Assembly (NCBI GenBank): GCA_024103175.1 | Contig: JAGFJE010000126.1 | Span: 1-56,895 of the forward strand | Direction of reading: 5' to 3' | Length of the DNA stretch: 56,895 nucleotides | Source of the DNA: Phaeodactylibacter sp. | GTDB lineage: Bacteria > Bacteroidota > Bacteroidia > Chitinophagales > Saprospiraceae | Shown: positions 39,048-46,776 of the stretch, in pieces | Layout of the letters: every line of letters begins with the position of its first letter | Numbering within the stretch: position 1 is the first letter of the stretch | The notes under the pieces: model-generated | The model's database searches: none | What the model was told of the DNA's origin: nothing | The model's input: the letters and a program-made list of their open reading frames with translations, nothing else | Position numbers and translations under genes: made by a program

Positions 39048-39055
39048 CAAAGTTA
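39048..39055 (-). promoter_or_regulatory. -7 box TAACTTTG for the WG-repeat gene
   Basis: A perfect TAnnTTTG match on the minus strand 85 nt before the WG gene ATG. Confidence 0.45.
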
Positions 39056-39108
39056 TGTGCTTTTGCGAAAAAGCATCTCCTCTCTGGCAAAAAGTAGCGT
39101 AAAGAGGC

Positions 39109-39116
39109 TAACTTTG
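39109..39116 (+). promoter_or_regulatory. -7 box TAACTTTG for the 124-residue gene
   Basis: A perfect TAnnTTTG match 21 nt before the ATG at 39138. Together with 39048-39055 it makes a divergent promoter pair. Confidence 0.5.
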
Positions 39117-39137
39117 TAACCCGAAAAGAAAATCATT

Positions 39138-39512
39138 ATGGCATTGCGCGAAGCATTCCCACCGGCGGGCTCCGACTACATGGGCGGCGAAAGTGATGGG
39201 TACGAGTACCGGACCGTCTTCGCCGGCTCCAACCTGGAGGCCACTTATGAAATGGTGCGACAGTTCCTCAAAGAGGAAGGGTACGGCGAAGTCCCATTAC
39301 CCCGCAATGCCGAAGAACTGAAACTCTTCCGGTTGCCGACCCGCAACAAACAGATCCTTCTTTTCGAAGACAACGGCTACGTCCACAACCCCATCAAGAT
39401 CCTCTTTCCGCTGGACCGCCGCAAGCGGGCTACGCTCATCCTGTGCGTATATAATGAAAATGACCCGCAGCACCTCCTAAAGTTTCACCGGGTGCTCGAA
39501 CGGGTGAGTTAG
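39138..39512 (+). CDS. Conserved-looking protein of unknown function (124 residues)
   Basis: I do not recognise this family. It is a soluble 124-residue protein with no signal peptide: a Gly/Tyr-rich N-terminus (GGESDGYEYRTVFAG), an amphipathic helix (LEATYEMVRQFLKEEGYGEV), and a beta-rich end (LFRLPTRNKQILLFEDNGYVHNPIKILFP, ATLILCVYN). Codon use matches its neighbours, and a good -7 box lies 21 nt upstream, so it is likely a real gene. Convergent with the lipoprotein gene. Confidence 0.7.
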   Translation: MALREAFPPAGSDYMGGESDGYEYRTVFAGSNLEATYEMVRQFLKEEGYGEVPLPRNAEELKLFRLPTRNKQILLFEDNGYVHNPIKILFPLDRRKRATLILCVYNENDPQHLLKFHRVLERVS

Positions 39513-39530
39513 GGGCATGTGCCTCCTCTC

Positions 39531-40169
39531 CTACTCCATCTTCACCAGCTTATCAATATCCAGCTCCTCCAAGGCTTTCCTGAAGGCCTTCTCATCAATA
39601 TTGCGCCCTTTTACGGTTATGATGAAGCGGTCGCTGGCTATCACACTCAGCTCCCCCGACCTGCTGCTACTGTTGTACTTTTCGAAAGCTTTATAACCGT
39701 CAATGGTGGTGGTGCGCTCGTACCCGTTCTCGTCTTCACGGTCAATCTCGACAGTTGACCAGGCCGCCATGCCCATCAGGACAGAAGCCACCCCGGCAAA
39801 ATCGACGATGGCCACTTCCATTTCCGTATCTCCATCCCGGTATTCCGCAGTAGCGGTAGACATGTTAAACCCCAGGGCTCCTGCCTTTTCGCCACTGTGG
39901 GCCGTGCGTTCCATGCCGGCAAGATCTTCCGGCAGCAGCTTTTTCAACTCCCGAAAGTCGACGACCTCTTTCTTTTCTCCGTCGCCCTGCATGGCTTTCT
40001 GCATTTCATCCATAGCCTCGCCTATGCTCTTTGGTTCGCTGGATGAACCGCCGGCCTCCTCGGCCGAGGCCTGGGCGTTCTGGTTCTCTTCACTGGAGGA
40101 ACTGCCGCAGCCCAGGTAGAACAAAGAGCTGAGCGCAAATAAAGCGATGATCAGTTTTCTGCTTGTCAT
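39531..40169 (-). CDS. Lipoprotein of unknown function
   Basis: 212 residues. Lipobox LFYLGC with C21 after a 15-residue hydrophobic core, then a Ser/Glu/Ala-rich linker. The body contains two beta-rich halves (FRELKKLLPEDLAGMERTAHSGEKAGALGFNMSTATAEYRDGDTEMEVAIVDFAG; then TTTIDGYKAFEKYNSSSRSGELSVIASDRFIITVKGRNID). It has no family I can name. It lies directly downstream of lysS, after the duplicated lysS end, and is probably read from the same side. Confidence 0.75.
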   Translation of the reverse strand: MTSRKLIIALFALSSLFYLGCGSSSSEENQNAQASAEEAGGSSSEPKSIGEAMDEMQKAMQGDGEKKEVVDFRELKKLLPEDLAGMERTAHSGEKAGALGFNMSTATAEYRDGDTEMEVAIVDFAGVASVLMGMAAWSTVEIDREDENGYERTTTIDGYKAFEKYNSSSRSGELSVIASDRFIITVKGRNIDEKAFRKALEELDIDKLVKME

Positions 40170-40193
40170 TATGATATGGTTTTGGTTTCCACT

Positions 40194-40313
40194 TTTACTC
40201 GCTCACTTCTTCTTCATTCTTTTGGCGCTCGTGAATGCTCCCTTTCGGCCGCATTTACTCGCTTACCTCTTCCTCATTTTTTTGGCGCTCGTGAATGCTC
40301 CCTTTCGGTCGCA
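40194..40313. repeat. 60-bp tandem duplication of the lysS 3' end
   Basis: 40194-40253 and 40254-40313 are direct copies, 55 of 60 identical. The second holds the real end of lysS ([18 protein letters not shown], stop at 40255-40257). The first repeats the same codons and stop, with an ATG before them. All five differences are transitions at third codon positions. Confidence 0.9.
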
Positions 40314-41808
40314 TTTGAGGGAAGAAGAGCACTTCCTGGATGGAATGCTGGTTGGACAGCAACATGGCCAGGCGGTCGATGCCGATGCCCAGGCCGGAGG
40401 TAGGGGGCATACCATATTCCAAAGCGCGAAGGAAGTCCTCATCGAGGGCCATGGCTTCCAGGTCTCCCCTTTCCGCCAGCCGCAATTGCTCTTCAAAACG
40501 CCCCCGCTGGTCGAGGGGGTCGTTGAGTTCGGAATAGGCATTGGCGATCTCTTTGCCGTTGACAAAGAGTTCGAAGCGCTCCACCAGCCCTTCCTTGCTG
40601 CGGTGCTTTTTGGCCAGCGGGGTCATCTCGATAGGATAATCGATAATATAGGTAGGCTGTATGAGGTTGCCCTCCACTTTTTCACCGAAGATCTCATCGA
40701 TGAGCTTGCCTTTGCCCATAGTGGGGTCTACATCGACCTGTAGTTTTTTGCACACATCGCGCAAGGCTGCCTCGTCCATGCCAGAAATGTCGACGCCGGT
40801 GTATTCTTCAATGGCTTCATACATCGTCATGCGCTTGTAGGGCCCGGCGTAGTCGATCACTTTTCCTTCGTATTCTACTTTGGTGTGGCCGGTGACTTCA
40901 AGGGCCACGTATTCCAGGCACTGCTCCACCATTTCCATCATCCAGTTGTAGTCTTTGTAGGCGATGTAGATCTCCATAGAAGTGAACTCCGGGTTGTGGG
41001 TGCGGTCCATCCCTTCGTTGCGGAACATTTTGCCGATCTCGTACACCCCTTCGAAGCCGCCGACGATCAGGCGCTTGAGATACAGCTCATTGGCAATGCG
41101 CAGGTACAACGGCATATCCAGGGTATTGTGGTGGGTGCGGAACGGCCTGGCGGCGGCCCCCCCGTGGATGGGCTGCAGGATGGGGGTTTCCACTTCCAGC
41201 CAGCCCCTGTCGTCGAAGAAGCGGCGCATGGCGCTGATCAGCTTCGAACGCTTGAGGAAGATATCCCGCACATGGGGATTAACGGTCAGGTCGACGTACC
41301 GTTGCCGGTAGCGCTGTTCCGGGTCGGTAAAGGCATCGTATACATTGCCTTCCTCATCCCGCTTAACGATCGGCAGGGGGCGAAGCGACTTGCTGAGCAC
41401 CGTGAGTTCTTTCACGTGGAGGGTGATCTCCCCCATCCGGGTACGGAACACAAAACCTTTCACCCCGATAAAGTCGCCGATGTCGAGCAGCTTTTTGAAT
41501 ACCGTATTGTACAGTTCCTTGTCTTCGCCCGGGCAGACCTCGTCCCGGGCCACATAAAGCTGGATGCGGCCGGAGCTGTCCTGAAGCTCAGCGAAAGAGG
41601 CTTTACCCATAACGCGGGTGCTCATCAGGCGGCCGGCGAGGCTGACGTGCTGAAAATTCGGCGACTCGCCCTCGTCATTGAATTCTTCCTTGATCTCTTT
41701 GGCATAGGCAGTGACCTCAAATTCCTCGGCAGGGTAAGGGTCAATGCCCAAATCGCGGATCTTCTGAAGGTTTTCCCGGCGGATCAGTTCCTGTTCGCTG
41801 AGTTGCAT
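40255..41808 (-). CDS. lysS: Lysyl-tRNA synthetase, class II
   Basis: 517 residues. N-terminal OB-fold anticodon-binding domain (about 50-160, [32 protein letters not shown]). The class II core has motif 1 ([24 protein letters not shown]), motif 2 ([19 protein letters not shown], preceded by [14 protein letters not shown] residues) and motif 3 near the end ([19 protein letters not shown]). It attaches lysine to tRNA-Lys. The acidic tail ends in EEEVSE and its coding end is tandemly duplicated downstream. Confidence 0.97.
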   Translation of the reverse strand: MQLSEQELIRRENLQKIRDLGIDPYPAEEFEVTAYAKEIKEEFNDEGESPNFQHVSLAGRLMSTRVMGKASFAELQDSSGRIQLYVARDEVCPGEDKELYNTVFKKLLDIGDFIGVKGFVFRTRMGEITLHVKELTVLSKSLRPLPIVKRDEEGNVYDAFTDPEQRYRQRYVDLTVNPHVRDIFLKRSKLISAMRRFFDDRGWLEVETPILQPIHGGAAARPFRTHHNTLDMPLYLRIANELYLKRLIVGGFEGVYEIGKMFRNEGMDRTHNPEFTSMEIYIAYKDYNWMMEMVEQCLEYVALEVTGHTKVEYEGKVIDYAGPYKRMTMYEAIEEYTGVDISGMDEAALRDVCKKLQVDVDPTMGKGKLIDEIFGEKVEGNLIQPTYIIDYPIEMTPLAKKHRSKEGLVERFELFVNGKEIANAYSELNDPLDQRGRFEEQLRLAERGDLEAMALDEDFLRALEYGMPPTSGLGIGIDRLAMLLSNQHSIQEVLFFPQMRPKGSIHERQKNEEEVSE

Positions 41809-41846
41809 ATCTTTCTGTGGGTTTTTCCTTGTTTTAAAAAGAAAGG

Positions 41847-41854
41847 CAAAAATA
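41847..41854 (-). promoter_or_regulatory. -7 box TATTTTTG for lysS
   Basis: A perfect TAnnTTTG match on the minus strand 38 nt before the lysS ATG. Confidence 0.4.
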
Positions 41855-41946
41855 AGCTTTTGCGCGCCAAAGATGAAATCTAAGTAATAGCTAAACCTTC
41901 TATCCGGGTTTACAGTTCTGTAATTCGACTACAATCGGTTGGATGA

Positions 41947-42849
41947 ATGTTAAAGATCGCATATTCGCCTGTTTACAAATACGAACTGCCGGAAAACCAC
42001 CGCTTCCCCATGGTAAAATACGAGCTGCTGCCCGAACAGCTGCTCTATGAGGGAACGGTAAAAGAGGAAAACTTCTTCCATCCCGAAGCCCTTTCCGAAG
42101 AGACGATACTGCTGACCCACGAACGGGAGTACTGGGAAAAGCTCAAAGGGCAACAGCTCAGCCGTCGGGAAGTCCGCGCCATCGGGTTCCCCATGTCCGA
42201 AAAACTGGTACAGCGGGGGCGGCACATCGCCAACGGCACCGTACAGTGCGCCCTGTACTCCCGGAAATACGGAGTGGCCCTCAATGTGGCGGGAGGGACG
42301 CACCATTCTTTTACTTATAAAGGCGAAGGCTTCTGCCTGCTCAACGACATCGCCATCGCCGCCAATTACCTCTTGCACCGGAATATAGCAGACAAGATAC
42401 TCATCGTCGACCTGGATGTGCACCAGGGCAATGGCACCGCACAGATATTCCGGGAAGACCCCCGCGTATTTACCTTCAGCATGCACGGGGCCAGAAACTA
42501 TCCGCTGCGCAAAGAAGCCTCCGACCTGGATATCGGCCTGCCCGACAAGACGGAGGACGGGCTATACCTTAAAACGCTCTACGAAACGCTGCCCCGCCTC
42601 ATCGATGAAGTGCAGCCCCAACAGGTTTTCTACCTCTCGGGCGTCGATGTGATCTGGTCGGACAAGCTGGGCCGGCTCAGCCTCAGCCTGCAGGGCTGCC
42701 GGGAGCGCGACCGCTTCGTCCTGGAAACCTGTAAAAAGAACGGCCTGCCCGTTGCCATCAGCATGGGAGGCGGCTATTCCGAACGGCTGGCGCACATCAT
42801 CGAAGCGCACGCCAATACCTACCGGCTGGCGCAGGAGTTGTTCTTTTGA
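41947..42849 (+). CDS. Histone deacetylase family (AcuC/HDAC-like) hydrolase
   Basis: 300 residues of the arginase/deacetylase fold. The key residues are visible: H119-H120 in GGTHHSF (charge relay), zinc ligands D157 and H159 in DLDVHQGNGT and D234 in SGVDV, and the catalytic Tyr in GGGYS near the end. Bacterial members deacetylate small molecules such as acetylpolyamines or acetoin-pathway proteins; the substrate here is open. The start ATG at 41947 gives MLKIAYSPVY, the usual beginning; an ATG 4 nt upstream is in another frame. Confidence 0.93.
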   Translation: MLKIAYSPVYKYELPENHRFPMVKYELLPEQLLYEGTVKEENFFHPEALSEETILLTHEREYWEKLKGQQLSRREVRAIGFPMSEKLVQRGRHIANGTVQCALYSRKYGVALNVAGGTHHSFTYKGEGFCLLNDIAIAANYLLHRNIADKILIVDLDVHQGNGTAQIFREDPRVFTFSMHGARNYPLRKEASDLDIGLPDKTEDGLYLKTLYETLPRLIDEVQPQQVFYLSGVDVIWSDKLGRLSLSLQGCRERDRFVLETCKKNGLPVAISMGGGYSERLAHIIEAHANTYRLAQELFF

Positions 42850-43057
42850 AATATTTAAGGGCCCGGGGAACTTATTTTTCTCCGGCCCCTAAGGAAAGGC
42901 GAAAGCCTGACTAAAGGCGCCAGGTGATGCAGAAACGGAAAAAATGACAGCCTTTGTGAAACCTTGGTGCTTTCGTGTCTTTGTGGCAAAAAAGCCAGTG
43001 GCAGGCAAAAAAAAAAGTCGCACACTTGTCGTGTACGACCCTTTCAATTATAATCCC

Positions 43058-43114
43058 ATGAACATATCCAAAATTAATCGTTTTGTCTCTCAAAAATATT
43101 TGCCATTTTTTTGA
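43058..43114 (+). CDS. Putative 18-residue open frame after leader motif copy 1
   Basis: ATG at 43058 preceded by ATTATAATCCC and, 18 nt further up, a hairpin (43017-43039). The peptide would be MNISKINRFVSQKYLPFF, basic and aromatic. No homologue is known to me. It may not be translated. Confidence 0.25.
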   Translation: MNISKINRFVSQKYLPFF

Positions 43115-43141
43115 ATATGACAAACATTTGGACTAACTTCG
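43111..43141 (+). promoter_or_regulatory. Promoter candidate for a small RNA
   Basis: TTG at 43111-43113, a 20-nt spacer and TAACTTCG at 43134-43141 (one mismatch to TAnnTTTG). Confidence 0.5.
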
Positions 43142-43147
43142 CCTCAG

Positions 43148-43290
43148 CTAAGAAAGAGAAATGAGAATACTACTCTACTTGGCTAATAACAAATTGTAAT
43201 CTTATGGAAATCTTAAACTGAGACGACTTAATCCCATGAACATGACCTAATTCTGAGGCGAACACTTTAGTTCGCCTTTTTTTTATTTTT
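43148..43290 (+). ncRNA. Candidate small transcript with three tiny open frames
   Basis: About 140 nt between a promoter-like pair and a strong terminator. It contains ATG frames of 12 (MRILLYLANNKL, 43161-43199, after AGAAAGAGAA), 5 (43204-43221) and 4 codons (43236-43250), the last two after copies of the leader motif. No gene follows on this strand, so it is a stand-alone RNA or leader-like transcript. Confidence 0.45.
43256..43290 (+). terminator. Rho-independent terminator in the AT-rich island
   Basis: AGGCGAAC pairs with GTTCGCCT (8 bp, 6-nt loop) followed by eight T and more. Plus-strand orientation. Confidence 0.88.
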
Positions 43291-43373
43291 ATTGGGATTG
43301 GGTGTTCTCGTAGTGTGTGATGCGTCCCGAAACAGAATTTCGGGACGGCATACCACCAACAAATTATAATCCC

Positions 43374-43463
43374 ATGAACATATTCGAATTAGCTTATTTC
43401 AATCAACTTGATTACTTTCTTCCTCCGTTGCTTACCAATCACAATACAAATATGCACCCATAG
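43374..43463 (+). CDS. Putative 29-residue open frame after leader motif copy 4
   Basis: ATG at 43374 preceded by ATTATAATCCC and, 27 nt further up, a perfect 9-bp hairpin (43324-43346). The peptide begins MNIFELAYFNQLDYFLPPLL and is hydrophobic. Its first three residues match the 18-residue frame. Translation unproven. Confidence 0.25.
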   Translation: MNIFELAYFNQLDYFLPPLLTNHNTNMHP

Positions 43464-43757
43464 CAAGGGAAAATCAAAGACAAAATACAAGCATTGTGAA
43501 AAAAATTATTTCGTTTTTATTTTAAACAACCCTTAATTATCAACAACTTAAACTGAGTCAAGCCCCGATATTTGTGAATTCCTCCTTTTCTTTTTTCTCT
43601 TTTTTTCTCTGCTTTTTATGAAAAAAATTTGCTTTTCTTCACCGAAGCGCCATCCGATCCAAATGGTTTGCCTTCTTTTCCCGGCCTTTTTGGCGGATGC
43701 CGCCCTCCGGCAGGAAATGGGGACGGCAATCATACCGTGACGGGCAGGAACACACAA

Positions 43758-43792
43758 AAATGCCTTTGGAGCAAGACACTCCAAAGGCATTT
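43758..43792 (-). terminator. Terminator of the coiled-coil gene
   Basis: A perfect 14-bp stem (AAATGCCTTTGGAG and its complement) with a 7-nt loop; on the minus strand it is followed by TTTTTGTGTG. It lies 32 nt past the stop. Confidence 0.9.
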
Positions 43793-43823
43793 CACTTTTC
43801 GTACATGTATCTGAAGAACGAGG

Positions 43824-45395
43824 TCAGGAATCTTTCTTCTCCTCGGTTTCCGCCTCCGCTTCCACGCCTTCCTCTTCTGCCTGTCCATCGGCGGCGGGGC
43901 TTTCAGAAGCAGGAATCGCTTCTTCTTTTTTTCCAGAAGTGGCAGGCGCTTCTTTTTCCTCTCCGGCTGAGGCGGGTTCTTCCGGAGCTGGTTTTTTTTC
44001 TTCCGGCCGGGGAGCTTCGGTTGAGGCGGGTTCTTCCCTCTGGAGGCTTTCCAGGGCATCTTCCAGCATATCCCCCGCCACTTCTGCAATAGCCCGGACA
44101 GTATCTACAACATCCTCCAGCGATTCTCCCAGCGTATTGGCCAGGGCGTCGGTAATGGATTCTTCCGGCTTGGCCGGCGGCTGGGGTTTGCCGGCAGGTT
44201 TGCTGTCTTTCCCCGCGATAGCTTCGGCGGCTTTTTCCAGGCCTTCGGAGCTTTCTTCCCGGGCTGCCGCTTCTGCTTTTATCTGTTCCTGTATCTTGGC
44301 TTCAGCCTCTTTTTTGGCTTGTTCGATGCGCTCCCGTTCCTGGCGCTTGGCTTCTTTGGCTTTCAGGCTGTCTATGCGACGCTCGAGGTCGGATTTGGTT
44401 TTCATCATTTCCCCCAGCTTTTCCTCCTTGGAACGGATGCGTTCTTCGATCATCTTGATCTTGGCCTGGCGGATCTGGGCCTCCAGTTGGCCGTCCGTTT
44501 TGGCGATCTTCCGGTTCTGGAACTCCAGGTCATCGCGGTCGCGTTTGATGGAGCGCTCCATTTTTTCGATAGCGGAAAGCAGCCCGTCGAAGCGGCGCTT
44601 GATACGCTCCAGGGGGGAGCGGTCGTCGCCGGAGGAACCAAAGCGTTTCTCCTTGACCGTTTTGAACGCTGCGTCGAGGCGCTCCCATACTTTGGAGCGG
44701 TGGTCGCGGGTAAATTTGGCGTCGCGAAACTTGCGCTGGACCTTCTTCAGCTCTTCGAAGAGGGGTTGCAGGCGCCCGCCTTCCGCCACGCGGCCCTCCA
44801 CCCCTTCGAGGATCTCCATGAATTTATCGTAATTTTCCTTAGACCGGTCCTTGAACTCCTCATCCAGTTTGGCTCTTAGCTCCTTGAGCTGGGAGAACAG
44901 CTCATTGGTCCGGTCGCGCAGGAAGTCGGCATGATCGCGGAACAGGTTGCGTTCCCGAACCTGGCCCTGCACCTTATCCCAGAACCCTTTAAGCTCCTCC
45001 CAGGCCTTATCGTCAAAGCGGCTGAGCTGGCTGATCCGTTCTTTGATGTCTTCCAGCTCCGATTGGTATGCCTGGCTGAGCTTGGAAGACAATATGATGA
45101 ATTGCCATTCCGTCTGCGCACGGGAGATCAGGTCGGAACGTTCCACCTTGATCTCATCGGGCAGCATGCTTTCTGAAACATTGAGGCTGCGTTCGATCTC
45201 CGTATAGCCTTCCGGAAACTCGGTAGGTTTGTCATCTCGCCAATCGTTCATCATTTTCTGGCTGAACTCCTCGGTAGCAACACTTTCCGGAAAAGTATAC
45301 ACTTTAACCTTGTTTTCATCTGCCAATAGCTCCAGTGCCACTAAAATGCGTTCGTCCTGGGCGTTCGCCCCCCAAAGTACAAGCTTGGTCTTCAT
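43824..45395 (-). CDS. Long coiled-coil protein with acidic Pro/Glu/Ala tail
   Basis: 523 residues. Residues 1-60 form a small globular start ([24 protein letters not shown]) resembling no family I can name. From about 90 to 370 it is almost all helix, with DUF349-like stretches ([52 protein letters not shown]). Residues 380-523 are Ala/Glu/Pro/Lys-rich and probably unfolded. No signal peptide or membrane helix is present. It is monocistronic with a -7 box and a strong terminator. Function unknown; a structural or scaffold role is a guess. Confidence 0.8.
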   Translation of the reverse strand: MKTKLVLWGANAQDERILVALELLADENKVKVYTFPESVATEEFSQKMMNDWRDDKPTEFPEGYTEIERSLNVSESMLPDEIKVERSDLISRAQTEWQFIILSSKLSQAYQSELEDIKERISQLSRFDDKAWEELKGFWDKVQGQVRERNLFRDHADFLRDRTNELFSQLKELRAKLDEEFKDRSKENYDKFMEILEGVEGRVAEGGRLQPLFEELKKVQRKFRDAKFTRDHRSKVWERLDAAFKTVKEKRFGSSGDDRSPLERIKRRFDGLLSAIEKMERSIKRDRDDLEFQNRKIAKTDGQLEAQIRQAKIKMIEERIRSKEEKLGEMMKTKSDLERRIDSLKAKEAKRQERERIEQAKKEAEAKIQEQIKAEAAAREESSEGLEKAAEAIAGKDSKPAGKPQPPAKPEESITDALANTLGESLEDVVDTVRAIAEVAGDMLEDALESLQREEPASTEAPRPEEKKPAPEEPASAGEEKEAPATSGKKEEAIPASESPAADGQAEEEGVEAEAETEEKKDS

Positions 45396-45465
45396 AACGG
45401 TAATTAACTGGTTTTCATATGTTCTGACGCGGGCTCAGGGTAATTGTTCCGCATGGACTGCTGTT

Positions 45466-45473
45466 CAAAAATA
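45466..45473 (-). promoter_or_regulatory. -7 box TATTTTTG for the coiled-coil gene
   Basis: A perfect TAnnTTTG match on the minus strand, 70 nt before the ATG. Confidence 0.4.
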
Positions 45474-45561
45474 ACAAAAATGCCGCCGAATAAGACAATT
45501 TTTTAAGCAAATTATGAACAGCAGTAAGATTACCCTTCGCACGCTATCCGGTGCTTCTTTG

Positions 45562-46581
45562 TCAAGTGGCCAGTTCCTTCGAACTGATGATCTTGTGTTC
45601 CAGCAGGTATTCGGCGATCTGTATGGCATTGGTCGCGGCTCCCTTACGCAGGTTATCTGCCACGACCCACAGGTTCAGCCCGTTCTTTATGGATTCATCC
45701 CGCCGGATACGGCCGACAAAAACCTCGTCTCTGTCTTTGGCAAATAGCGGCATGGGATATTTGTTGTTGGCTATATCATCGAGTACCACCAGGCCTGGCA
45801 TGGCTTCCAGGTGGCGGCGTACGTCCTCCAGTTCGTAGGGCCGTTCAAACTCTACATTGACAGCTTCGGAATGCCCTCCGTGCACCGGCACCCTTACCGC
45901 CGTGGCGGTAACGCCAATGGAATTATCTCCCAGGATCTTGCGCGTTTCGTTAACCAGTTTCATCTCTTCCTTCGTATACGCATTGTCCAGGAATACATCA
46001 CAATGGGGCAGGCAGTTCTCAAAGATGGGATAATGATAGGCCATCTCCTCGCTCTTGGGCACATACCCTTTCCGCTCCAACTGGTATTGCTTAACCGCTT
46101 TCATTCCCGTACCGGTAAAGGACTGGTAGGTGGAAACGACCAGCCGTCGTATTTTATAGGCTTTGTGCAGCGGGGCCAGGGCCATGACCATCTGAATGGT
46201 CGAACAGTTCGGGTTGGCGATGATGCGGTCTTCTTTTGTCAGCAATTCTGCATTGACCTCCGGTACCACGAGTTTCTTATCGGGGTCCATCCGCCAGGCA
46301 GACGAATTGTCGATAACCACTGTGCCCACTTCGGCAAAACGGGGCGCCCATTCCAGCGAGGCGCCGCCGCCTGCGGAAAATATAGCCACATCTGGTTGGG
46401 CGGCTAAGGCCTCCTCCATCCCGATGACTTTATAGTTTTCTCCCCGAAACCTGACTTCCTTGCCCACCGAACGGGCGGAAGCTACCGGCAAAAACTCGCT
46501 TACCGGAAAGTTGCGTTCTTCCAATGACCGGCACATGACGGCGCCCACCAGGCCGGTTACTCCTACTACAGCTATTCTCAT
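45562..46581 (-). CDS. asd: Aspartate-semialdehyde dehydrogenase
   Basis: 339 residues from the ATG at 46581 (MRIAVVGVTGLVG, NADP-binding Rossmann start). Catalytic C126 is in NPNCSTIQM, and the substrate and proton-relay residues lie in VRVPVHGGHSEAV. It makes aspartate semialdehyde, the branch point to lysine/diaminopimelate, threonine, methionine and isoleucine. A -7 box lies 50 nt upstream; the TTG at 46605 would add eight unlikely residues. Confidence 0.97.
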   Translation of the reverse strand: MRIAVVGVTGLVGAVMCRSLEERNFPVSEFLPVASARSVGKEVRFRGENYKVIGMEEALAAQPDVAIFSAGGGASLEWAPRFAEVGTVVIDNSSAWRMDPDKKLVVPEVNAELLTKEDRIIANPNCSTIQMVMALAPLHKAYKIRRLVVSTYQSFTGTGMKAVKQYQLERKGYVPKSEEMAYHYPIFENCLPHCDVFLDNAYTKEEMKLVNETRKILGDNSIGVTATAVRVPVHGGHSEAVNVEFERPYELEDVRRHLEAMPGLVVLDDIANNKYPMPLFAKDRDEVFVGRIRRDESIKNGLNLWVVADNLRKGAATNAIQIAEYLLEHKIISSKELAT

Positions 46582-46631
46582 TATTCCTTTTTTTTTGTTA
46601 ACCAATAGGCCAGGGCAGTTGTTTGAGGGGG

Positions 46632-46639
46632 CAAAGATA
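46632..46639 (-). promoter_or_regulatory. -7 box TATCTTTG for asd
   Basis: A perfect TAnnTTTG match on the minus strand 50 nt before the asd ATG. Confidence 0.5.
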
Positions 46640-46763
46640 ACAGCAATCTACTTTTTATGCCACCTTTTGCCGGGCACAACCACAAATTTTCCGGAAACGG
46701 CCGTTCTCAGAGGAAAATCAAAAAATAATACCCCCGAATATCCCCACTTTTTTATTTCAGCTC

Positions 46764-46771
46764 TATTTTTG
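46764..46771 (+). promoter_or_regulatory. -7 box TATTTTTG next to the lamin-tail gene start
   Basis: It ends 5 nt before the ATG at 46777, which would leave almost no leader. Confidence 0.4.
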
Positions 46772-46776
46772 AGGAT

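Larger units (their letters stand above)
42850..43823. other. AT-rich gene-free island with repeated ATG-leader motifs
   Basis: 974 nt without a normal gene. It holds a copy of a widespread CTTTGTG-type repeat (about 42950-42990), four copies of a leader motif AATTATAATCCCATGAACAT (near 43043, 43191, 43226 and 43361), several tiny open frames, hairpins at 43017-43039 and 43324-43346, a likely small RNA with terminator (43111-43290), a polypyrimidine tract (about 43581-43617) and the terminator of the coiled-coil gene. Confidence 0.8.
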
